The notes under the pieces: generated by a model
What the model saw: the letters and a program-made list of their open reading frames with translations, nothing else
Database searches by the model: none
What the model was told of the DNA's origin: nothing
Part shown: in pieces, positions 57,603-64,000 of the stretch
Layout: each line of letters opens with the position of its first letter
How positions within the stretch are numbered: the first letter of the stretch is position 1
From: Kitasatospora sp. MAA4
GTDB taxonomy: Bacteria; Actinomycetota; Actinomycetes; Streptomycetales; Streptomycetaceae
DNA: 64,000 nt
Assembly (NCBI RefSeq): GCF_029893355.1
Contig: NZ_JARZAI010000027.1
Span: 46,512-110,511, forward strand
Direction of reading: 5' to 3'
Translations under genes and position numbers: made by a program

Positions 57603-58388
57603 ATGCCCGAGCAGGACGAACACGCCTTCCTGGCCGCCTACGACCCGCGCGCCTTCGCGCCGGTGGCCGTCACGGTCGACGTGGTCGCCCTGACGCTCCG
57701 TCAGGGGGCCCTGCACGTCCTGCTGGTGGAGCGCGGCGGTCCGCCGTTCCAGGGCTGCTGGGCGCTGCCCGGCGGCTTCCTGCGCGCGGGCGAGGAGGAC
57801 CTGGACACCGCCGCCGCCCGCGAGCTGGCCGAGGAGACCGGCCTGGCGGCCACCGGCGCCGACGCGGCCCAAGCCGCGCTTGGCCGCGTCCACCTGGAGC
57901 AGCTGGGGACCTACGGCGCCCCCGGGCGCGACCCGCGGATGCACGTGGTCTCGGTCGCCTACCTCGCCTTCGCACCCGACCTGCCGGACCCGCAGGCCGG
58001 CAGCGACGCGTCCGCCGCCGCCTGGCACCCGGTCGACCCGCTGGTACGGCCCGAACCCCCGCTCGCACTGGCCTTCGACCACGCCCGGATCCTCGCCGAC
58101 GCCCTCGACCGGGCCCGCGCCAAGCTGGAGTACAGCCCGCTGGCCACCGCCTTCCTGCCGCCCGTCTTCACCGTCCCCGAACTCCGCGCGGTCTACGAGG
58201 CCGTCTGGGACGACAAGCTGCACCCCGGCAACTTCCACCGCAAGGTGCTCTCCGTCCCCGGCTTCGTCGAGAGCACCGGAGCCACCTCCGAACGCGGTGG
58301 CACCCGCGGCGGCCCGCGCGCCCGCACCTACCGCGCCGGCCCCGCCCGCCACCTCCACCCCGCCCTGCTACGCCCCGAATCCGCTTAA
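57603..58388 (+). CDS. NrtR-like Nudix protein with C-terminal winged helix
   Basis: A protein of 261 residues. The Nudix domain spans about 25-160, with GGFLRAGEEDLDTAAARELA followed by EETGL. The spacing between the first glutamate and the RE pair is one residue longer than the classic box, as in NrtR-type regulators. A C-terminal winged helix (YSPLATAFLPPVFTVPELRA, VYEAVWDDKLHPGNFHRKVL) matches the ADP-ribose-responsive NAD-metabolism repressors. Its targets are not nearby. A TAACGT -10 box precedes the ATG by 8 bases, indicating a leaderless message; a GTG at 57585 is less likely. Confidence 0.85.
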   Translation: MPEQDEHAFLAAYDPRAFAPVAVTVDVVALTLRQGALHVLLVERGGPPFQGCWALPGGFLRAGEEDLDTAAARELAEETGLAATGADAAQAALGRVHLEQLGTYGAPGRDPRMHVVSVAYLAFAPDLPDPQAGSDASAAAWHPVDPLVRPEPPLALAFDHARILADALDRARAKLEYSPLATAFLPPVFTVPELRAVYEAVWDDKLHPGNFHRKVLSVPGFVESTGATSERGGTRGGPRARTYRAGPARHLHPALLRPESA

Positions 58389-58421
58389 CCCCTGCACCCT
58401 CGTCCCGCTACCATCCACCCC

Positions 58422-58964
58422 ATGACCACTCACGAGGCCACCCGGACCCCGTTCGCGCACTGCCACTGGTGCGGCGCCGCCTACCCGGCGGGGACGACGG
58501 GCTGGCCCCGGACCTGCACCGGCTGCGACGAGATCAGCTACCGCAACCCGCTGCCCGTCACGGTCGCCCTGCTCCCGGTGAACCGCCCCGACGGCGGCCG
58601 GAGCCTCGTGGTGATCCGCCGCACCATCGAGCCCGGCTACGGCGAACTCGCCCTGCCCGGCGGCTACGTGGACTACGGCGAGAGCTGGCAGCAGGCCGCC
58701 GTCCGCGAACTGCGCGAGGAGACCGGCATCCTGGCCGACCCGGCGGACGTCACCCTGGTCGCCACCGACTCCGACACCGCCGGCGGCTTCCTCTGCCTCT
58801 TCGCCCTGCTGCCGGCCCAGGACCTCGCCGCCCTGCCGCCGTCCCGGCCCACCGACGAGACCGAGGGCTGGCAGCTGATCGACACCCCGATCGAGCTGGC
58901 CTTCCGCTTCCACACCCGGGTCGCCCGCGCCTGGTTCGACGGCGAGTTCGCCCGCCTCGGCTGA
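58422..58964 (+). CDS. Nudix hydrolase with N-terminal zinc ribbon
   Basis: A protein of 180 residues. CHWCGAAYPAGTTGWPRTCT plus GCDEISYRNP make a four-cysteine zinc ribbon. A perfect Nudix box follows (GGYVDYGESWQQAAVRELRE then ETGI). Zinc-ribbon Nudix proteins include NADH pyrophosphatase NudC and RNA decapping enzymes; the NudC SQPWPFP motif is absent, so the substrate is open. Only 33 bases separate it from the preceding Nudix gene. TACCAT lies just before the ATG, so it may be leaderless. Confidence 0.87.
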   Translation: MTTHEATRTPFAHCHWCGAAYPAGTTGWPRTCTGCDEISYRNPLPVTVALLPVNRPDGGRSLVVIRRTIEPGYGELALPGGYVDYGESWQQAAVRELREETGILADPADVTLVATDSDTAGGFLCLFALLPAQDLAALPPSRPTDETEGWQLIDTPIELAFRFHTRVARAWFDGEFARLG

Positions 58965-59087
58965 GCCCCTGGACCCCCCTGGCGCACCCGACGATCACAT
59001 GGCAGGGTCTTGCACCGTCAGCACATACCGGACGGGCCGCGCCACCAGCGCTCACCCGTCCTCACCCTCGGCCGGGAGACCACCACC

Positions 59088-61175
59088 GTGAGCACCCCAC
59101 CCCAGGACCAGAACCCCCTGGACGCGTCGGCCCAGCAAGCCGGAGCCCACGACGCCGTCGCAGCTCCCGCGGCCGACGAGCCGCTCTGGCGCCCGGATCC
59201 GACCGCGGCCGCCGCCACCAGGATCGTCGCCTTCCAGGCCTGGGCCGCCGAGCGGTACGGCGCGCCCGCCGCCCCGCTGGCGCCGGTGGCGGACGACGCC
59301 ACGGCCGCCGCCCGCTACGCCGCCCTGCACGCCTGGTCGACCGAGGACCCGGACCGCTTCTGGACCGCCGTCACCCAGTGGTTCGACGTCCGCTTCTCCG
59401 CCCTGCCGCAGACGGCCCTCGCCGACGCCGCGATGCCCGGCGCCCGCTGGTTCCCCGGCGCGCGCCTCAACTACGCCGAGCACGCCCTGCGCTTCGGCGA
59501 GGACCCCGCGCACGCCGACCGCCCGGCGATCCTGCACCTCGACGAGACCACCGACGTGCCGCTCACCCTCACCTGGGCCGAGCTGCGCCGCCAGGTCGGC
59601 TCGCTCACCGCCGCACTGCGCGCCCAGGGCGTCGGCCCCGGCGACCGGGTCGGCGCCTACCTGCCGAACATCCCGCAGGCCGTCGTCGCGCTACTGGCCA
59701 CCGCCGCGGTCGGCGCGATCTGGACGTCCTGCGCCCCCGACTTCGGGGCCCGCAGCGTGCTCGACCGCTTCCAGCAGATCGAGCCCGTCGTCCTGTTCGC
59801 CGTGGACGGCTACCGCTACGGCGGCAAGGACTTCGACCGCACCGACACGGTCGCCGAGCTGCGCCGCGAACTGCCCACCGTGCGCGCCGTCGTGCACGTC
59901 CCGCTGCTCGGCTCCCCGGCCCCCGAGGGCGCCCTGCACTGGGACGACCTCACGGCTGGCGACGAGGCGCCGGTGTTCGAGCAGCTGCCCTTCGACCACC
60001 CGCTCTGGGTGCTCTACTCCTCCGGCACCACCGGCCTGCCCAAGGCCATCGTGCAGAGCCAGGGCGGCATCCTGATCGAGCACCTCAAGCAGGCCGGCCT
60101 GCACATGGACCTCGGACCCGAGGACCGCTTCCTCTGGTACACGTCCACCGGCTGGATGATGTGGAACTTCCTGGTCGCCGGCCTGCTGGTCGGCGCTGCC
60201 GTCGTCACCTACGACGGCAGCCCGGGCCACCCCGACACCGGCGCGCTCTGGCAGGTCGCCGCCCGCAGCCGGGCTACCGTCCTCGGCACCTCCGCCGCCT
60301 ACGTGGTCGCCAGCCGCAAGGCCGAGCTGCACCCCGGCCGCGACCTCGACCTCAGCGCGGTGCGCTGCATCGGCACCACGGGCTCCCCGCTGCCGCCCGA
60401 CGGCTTCCGCTGGATCTACGACGAGGTCAAGTCCGACGTCTGGCTCGCCTCGGTCAGCGGCGGCACGGACGTCTGCAGCTGCTTCGTCGGCGGCGTGCCG
60501 ACCCTGCCGGTCCACCTCGGCGAGATCCAGGGGCCCTGCCTCGGCGCGGCGGTCGAGTCCTGGGACGTCCAGGGCGCGCCGCACACCGACGCGGTGGGCG
60601 AGCTGGTGGTCACCAAGCCGCTGCCCTCGATGCCCACCGGCTTCTGGAACGACCCCGACGGCGTCCGCTACCACGACAGCTACTTCGACATGTATCCCGG
60701 CATCTGGCGCCACGGCGACTGGATCACCGTCACCTCGCGCGGCACCGTGGTGATCCACGGCCGCTCCGACTCCACGCTCAACCGCCAGGGCGTCCGGATG
60801 GGCTCCTCGGACATCTACGAGGTCGTCGAACGGCTCCCCGAGATCGCCGAGTCCCTGGTGATCGGCCTGGAGGAGCCGGAGGGCGGCTACTGGATGCCGC
60901 TCTTCGTCGTCCTTGCCCCCGGCGCCTCGCTGGACGACGACCTGCGCTCGCGGATCCGCAACTCGCTGCGCTCGGAGCTCTCCCCGCGCCACGTCCCCGA
61001 CGAGGTCATCGCCGTCACCGGACTGCCGCACACGCTCACCGGCAAGCGGATCGAGGTCCCGGTCAAGCGCCTGCTCTCCGGCACCCCGCTGGAGCAGGCC
61101 GTCAACCCGGGCTCGGTCGACAACCTCGACCACCTGCGCTTCTTCGAGCAGCTCGGCCGCGACCGCCGCGCCTGA
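59088..61175 (+). CDS. Acetoacetate-CoA ligase
   Basis: A protein of 695 residues of the ANL superfamily. PLWVLYSSGTTGLPKAIVQS is the P-loop. Hallmarks of the acetoacetyl-CoA synthetase branch include ARWFPGARLNYAEHAL, WTSCAPDFGARSVLDRFQQI, YTSTGWMMWNFLVAGLLVGA, VSGGTDVCSCFVGG, and LNRQGVRMGSSDIYEVVERL with the C-terminal lysine in GKRIEVPVKRLL. It activates acetoacetate (and possibly similar short acids) for lipid, PHB or leucine-related metabolism. GTG 59088 has a GGGAG site. A shared terminator follows. Confidence 0.93.
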   Translation: MSTPPQDQNPLDASAQQAGAHDAVAAPAADEPLWRPDPTAAAATRIVAFQAWAAERYGAPAAPLAPVADDATAAARYAALHAWSTEDPDRFWTAVTQWFDVRFSALPQTALADAAMPGARWFPGARLNYAEHALRFGEDPAHADRPAILHLDETTDVPLTLTWAELRRQVGSLTAALRAQGVGPGDRVGAYLPNIPQAVVALLATAAVGAIWTSCAPDFGARSVLDRFQQIEPVVLFAVDGYRYGGKDFDRTDTVAELRRELPTVRAVVHVPLLGSPAPEGALHWDDLTAGDEAPVFEQLPFDHPLWVLYSSGTTGLPKAIVQSQGGILIEHLKQAGLHMDLGPEDRFLWYTSTGWMMWNFLVAGLLVGAAVVTYDGSPGHPDTGALWQVAARSRATVLGTSAAYVVASRKAELHPGRDLDLSAVRCIGTTGSPLPPDGFRWIYDEVKSDVWLASVSGGTDVCSCFVGGVPTLPVHLGEIQGPCLGAAVESWDVQGAPHTDAVGELVVTKPLPSMPTGFWNDPDGVRYHDSYFDMYPGIWRHGDWITVTSRGTVVIHGRSDSTLNRQGVRMGSSDIYEVVERLPEIAESLVIGLEEPEGGYWMPLFVVLAPGASLDDDLRSRIRNSLRSELSPRHVPDEVIAVTGLPHTLTGKRIEVPVKRLLSGTPLEQAVNPGSVDNLDHLRFFEQLGRDRRA

Positions 61176-61184
61176 CCGCAACGC

Positions 61185-61214
61185 GAAGGGGCGCCCCCGG
61201 TGGGGCGCCCCTTC
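61185..61214. terminator. Bidirectional terminator between the ligase gene and ptsI
   Basis: GAAGGGGCGCCCC and its exact complement form a 13-bp stem with a CGGT loop, placed between two convergent genes. Confidence 0.85.
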
Positions 61215-61246
61215 CGTACTTCCCCTCTTAACCCTCTTACACCCTC

Positions 61247-62917
61247 TTACTCGCCCGACAGCACGTGCTGCGCCGCGGCGCGCGCCTCATCGGCGGTGTC
61301 GGTAGCACGGGCCGCCTCGGCCGCCCGCGCACACTGCGCCAGCGTGACCTTGGCCAGCGCCGCGCGCACGTACGGGATCGAGGCCGCGCCCATCGACAGG
61401 CTGGTCACGCCCAGGCCCGTCAGCACGCAGGCCAGCAACGGGTCGGACGCGGCCTCGCCGCAGACGCCGCAGCTCTTGCCGGTGGCCTTCGCCGCCTCGG
61501 CCGAGAGCGCGATCAGGTCCAGCAGCGCGGGCTGCCACGGGTCCTGCAACCGGGCCAGCGACCCGACCTGGCGGTCCGCCGCGAAGGTGTACTGCGCGAG
61601 GTCGTTGGTCCCCAGCGAGAGGAACTCGACCTCCTCCAGGATCGACCGGGCCCGCAGCGCGGCGGACGGGATCTCCACCATCGCCCCGAACTTCGCCTGC
61701 AACCCGGCTTTGCGGCACGCGTCCGCGAACGCCTTGGCATCCACCCGGTCGGCCACCATCGGCGCCATCACCTCCAGGTGGACGGGCAGGCCCTCGGCCG
61801 CCTTCGCCAGCGCCCGCAGCTGGGTGTCCAGCACCTCCGGGTGCTCCAGCAGCGTCCGCAGTCCGCGCACCCCGAGCGCGGGGTTCGGCTCGTCGGCCGG
61901 CGTCAGGAAGTCCAGCGGCTTGTCCGCGCCGGCGTCGAGCGCCCGCACTACCACCCGGCCCTCGGGGAACGCCTCCAACACCTTGCGGTAGGCATCGATC
62001 TGCCGCTCCTCGCTCGGTGCCTTCGCCGAGTCGTCGAGGAAGAGGAACTCGGTCCGGAACAGCCCGACCCCCTCGGCCCCCGCCGCGAGCGCGGCCGGCA
62101 CGTCGGCCGGCCCGCCGACGTTGGCCAGCAGCGGCACCCGGTGCCCGTCCGAGGTCTGCCCCGGACCGGACGAGGAGGCCAGCGCGGCCTTGCGCTCGGC
62201 GGCGGCCCTGCGCAGCTCGGCCTGCTTCTCCTCACTCGGGTCGATCAGCACCTCGCCGCTGCTGCCGTCGACGGCGACGACGACACCCTCGGTCACGCTG
62301 GTCGCCCCGGGCAGCGCGACGACGGCCGGCACGCCCATCGCACGGGCCAGAATGGCGCTGTGACTGGTCGGTCCACCCTCCTCGGTGACGAAACCGAGCA
62401 CCAGCGTCGGGTCGAGCAGCGCGGTGTCGGCCGGCGCCAGGTCACGGGCGAATAGCACGTACGGCTCGTCGCTGTCCGGCACCCCCGGCATCGGCACGCC
62501 GAGCAGCCGCGCGACGATCCGGTTGCGCACGTCGTCCAGGTCGGCCACCCGGCCGGCCAGGTACTCGCCGGCCGAAGCCAGCAGCGCACGGTAGGCGGCG
62601 AACGCGTCGTAGACGCCGCGCTCGGCGCTGCTGCCGACGGTGATCCTGCGCTGCACGTCCGCCATCAGCTCGGGGTCCTGGGCCATCAGCGCCTGGGCCT
62701 CCAGCACACCCTGCGCCTCACCGCCGGCCAGGTTGCCGCGGGCGATCAGGTCGGCGGCCACCGCGTCCACGGCCTGCTGGGCCCGGGCCTGCTCGCGCGG
62801 CGCGTCCTCGCTCGGGATCTGCGTGGCCGGCGGCTCCAGCACCGCGGTCCCCATGCGCCGCACCTGGCCGATCGCGACCCCGTGGCTGACACCTACGCCG
62901 CGCAGCGTCCTGTCCAT
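61247..62917 (-). CDS. ptsI: PTS enzyme I (phosphoenolpyruvate-protein phosphotransferase)
   Basis: A protein of 556 residues. It begins with the GVGVSHGVAIGQVRRMG EI-N motif. The phosphorylated histidine is in GGPTSHSAILARAMGVPAVV. The PEP-binding barrel has FLFLDDSAKAPSEERQIDAY, VVRALDAGADKPLDFL and EFLSLGTNDLAQYTFAADRQ, with the catalytic cysteine in CGVCGEAASDP. It passes phosphate from PEP to HPr. It starts at ATG 62917 or 62926 (the ribosome site AGAGGAA suits the inner one better). It lies 50 bases after crr, forming the crr-ptsI pair known in streptomycetes. Confidence 0.95.
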   Translation of the reverse strand: MDRTLRGVGVSHGVAIGQVRRMGTAVLEPPATQIPSEDAPREQARAQQAVDAVAADLIARGNLAGGEAQGVLEAQALMAQDPELMADVQRRITVGSSAERGVYDAFAAYRALLASAGEYLAGRVADLDDVRNRIVARLLGVPMPGVPDSDEPYVLFARDLAPADTALLDPTLVLGFVTEEGGPTSHSAILARAMGVPAVVALPGATSVTEGVVVAVDGSSGEVLIDPSEEKQAELRRAAAERKAALASSSGPGQTSDGHRVPLLANVGGPADVPAALAAGAEGVGLFRTEFLFLDDSAKAPSEERQIDAYRKVLEAFPEGRVVVRALDAGADKPLDFLTPADEPNPALGVRGLRTLLEHPEVLDTQLRALAKAAEGLPVHLEVMAPMVADRVDAKAFADACRKAGLQAKFGAMVEIPSAALRARSILEEVEFLSLGTNDLAQYTFAADRQVGSLARLQDPWQPALLDLIALSAEAAKATGKSCGVCGEAASDPLLACVLTGLGVTSLSMGAASIPYVRAALAKVTLAQCARAAEAARATDTADEARAAAQHVLSGE

Positions 62918-62966
62918 TGCTTCCATTTCCTCTCGCCTACAGCTTCACGACGACCGTGGGTGGTGC

Positions 62967-63416
62967 TCAGTTCCAGGTGAAGAGCTCGCCGCCGCTGGCG
63001 ACGTCACCCGACTCCGCGATCGCGCTGAGCGCCTCGGACGAGGCCTCCAGGGCCACGATCGGCGAGATCGGCGACTTACCCGCCTCCTCGACGGCGGCCG
63101 GGTTCCAGTTGATCACCGGCTGGCCGCGCTTCACCTGGTCGCCCTTGTTCACCAGCAGCTCGAAGCCCTCGCCGTTGAGCTGAACGGTGTCGATCCCGAG
63201 GTGGGTGAGCACCCCGTGGCCGTCCGCGTCCATGACGACGAACGCGTGCGGGTGCATGGAGACGACAAGACCGTCCACCGGCGCGACGGCGGAGGTGGGC
63301 TCGCGGACGGGGTCGATGGCGGTGCCAGGACCCACCATCGCGCCGGAGAAGACGGGGTCGGGCACAGCAGAGAGCCCAACGGCGCGGCCGGTCAGCGGCG
63401 ACGTCACAGTGGTCAT
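62967..63416 (-). CDS. crr: PTS glucose-type EIIA component (Crr)
   Basis: A protein of 149 residues. TSPLTGRAVGLSAVPDPVFS opens the EIIA-Glc sandwich; FVVMDADGHGVLTHLGIDTV carries the accepting histidine in the LTHLGIDT motif; ELLVNKGDQVKRGQPVINWN follows. It is phosphorylated by HPr and donates to EIIBC of N-acetylglucosamine-type systems. It is the first gene of crr-ptsI, with a TTGACA promoter and an upstream dre-like site, as expected for DasR control. Confidence 0.95.
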   Translation of the reverse strand: MTTVTSPLTGRAVGLSAVPDPVFSGAMVGPGTAIDPVREPTSAVAPVDGLVVSMHPHAFVVMDADGHGVLTHLGIDTVQLNGEGFELLVNKGDQVKRGQPVINWNPAAVEEAGKSPISPIVALEASSEALSAIAESGDVASGGELFTWN

Positions 63417-63468
63417 GGAGGAGCCTCCCAGGCGCGGAGTACAGCGAGCTGCCGCAGGCAGCGGCGGA

Positions 63469-63497
63469 ATGATCGTGTGAAGCCTAAATCATGTCAA
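63469..63497 (-). promoter_or_regulatory. Promoter of crr-ptsI
   Basis: On the minus strand, TTGACA (complement of 63492-63497) and GATCAT (complement of 63469-63474) are spaced by 17 bases, about 50 bases upstream of the crr ATG. Confidence 0.7.
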
Positions 63498-63617
63498 GGT
63501 CGGACATCTCGGGACAGAAGGCCTCGCCTGCCCGGGTGCCCGCGCCCGACACGCCGAAGTCGACGCGCCATAGGTCGCGGACCCGATCCCGGGCCGGTCA
63601 GGCACCTTCGGACCCCA

Positions 63618-63633
63618 AGTGGTCTAGTCCTCT
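63618..63633. promoter_or_regulatory. DasR-responsive element (dre)-like site
   Basis: AGTGGTCTAGTCCTCT matches the dre consensus (A[CG]TGGTCTAGACCA[CG]T) at 14 of 16 positions, with the left half exact. It lies about 120 bases upstream of the crr -35 box. DasR is known to control crr-ptsI in S. coelicolor. Confidence 0.65.
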
Positions 63634-63759
63634 TGCTCGACGCGCCGCACTCTACGGCATACGGGTGAGCGCGACGATCGCCCCGGCGCGCCACCACGCG
63701 AGGTGCTGGCCGTCCGCCGCGCAAGGCGCCACCATGCTCGATTAGGCGCACCGGCCTGA

Positions 63760-64000
63760 ACGGGCTATCGTTGCTCAGGTCGCCGCGAGGTGATGGTGAA
63801 TGCAGCGAGTCAACGAAGTGAAGCTCCGGTGAAACGGAGTGAAACAAGTCTGATACGCTGAGGACACGAAGAACGAAGCGCCCGGAGAGCTTGCGAGAGC
63901 AGCTTGAAGGAAGTGTCCGTTCCTTGAGAACTCAACAGCGTGCCAAAAGTCAACGCCAGATATGTTGACATCCCCGGCCTCGATCTCTGATCGGGGTTGG
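63760..64000 (+). promoter_or_regulatory. Ribosomal RNA operon promoter and leader
   Basis: The sequence GTTCCTTGAGAACTCAACAG near 63919-63938, followed by CGTGCCAAAAGTCAACGCCA, matches the box A/leader region preceding 16S rRNA in streptomycetes. TGATACGCT near 63851-63859 is a likely -10 box for one of the rrn promoters. No 16S start is reached before the window ends. Bases 63417-63760 hold only regulatory sites and no gene. Confidence 0.8.

Noticed and set aside
63491..63745. An 84-residue plus-strand ORF between crr and the rRNA leader
   Set aside because: It overlaps the crr promoter and the dre-like site, lacks a ribosome site and shows no protein-like pattern.

Overview
The window is about 64 kb of very GC-rich DNA with dense genes, GTG starts, many apparently leaderless promoters and a typical streptomycete gene set: a gylR-glpFKD glycerol locus, a DasR-type crr-ptsI locus, an NsdA-like regulator, DUF397, a subtilisin inhibitor and a Pls-family synthetase. 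I read it as chromosomal DNA from Streptomyces or a close relative such as Kitasatospora. The right end stops inside the leader of a ribosomal RNA operon, so the 16S gene should begin just outside.

Layout. 0-10 kb holds mixed housekeeping genes: a cut-off beta-helix protein, a MOSC protein, mscL, two glycosyltransferases, a DsbA-like protein with an altered active site, a racemase, a deacetylase-like protein lacking its metal-site histidines, a DhaM-like protein lacking its phospho-histidine and a DUF397 protein. 10-16.4 kb holds a probable cysteine-type leader peptide before an acyl-CoA dehydrogenase-family gene, a phosphotransferase, an NsdA-like regulator, a 57-residue protein and a PAS-only protein; three intergenic spots share a GCATATG motif. 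16.5-25 kb holds a HEAT protein, an MFS exporter coupled to a MerR-PP2C fusion, the 5-oxoprolinase operon pxpABC, a saccharopine dehydrogenase-family enzyme and a kinase-like protein. 25-27 kb is a small accessory patch with a Phd/RelE toxin-antitoxin pair.

27.3-34.4 kb is the most unusual unit: a three-gene operon with the order and sizes of a MukF/MukE/MukB (JetA/JetB/JetC) condensin, but with no JetD nuclease and with atypical Walker motifs in its 1517-residue ATPase. 35.6-41 kb pairs a poly-epsilon-lysine-synthetase-like enzyme (A-domain code reads close to lysine) with a coupled M1 peptidase that could degrade its product. 41-47.4 kb holds a subtilisin inhibitor, an ArsR-regulated old yellow enzyme with phased operator repeats, a TIR-HEAT protein and several decayed gene pieces.

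47.4-63.5 kb is central carbon metabolism: gluconate (GntR, gntK, gntP), glycerol (glpD, glpK, glpF, gylR), homocysteine methylation, two Nudix proteins, acetoacetyl-CoA synthetase, and the general PTS proteins ptsI and crr with an upstream dre-like site. The glycerol operon carries strong hairpins between its genes and matching operator-like sequences at two promoters.
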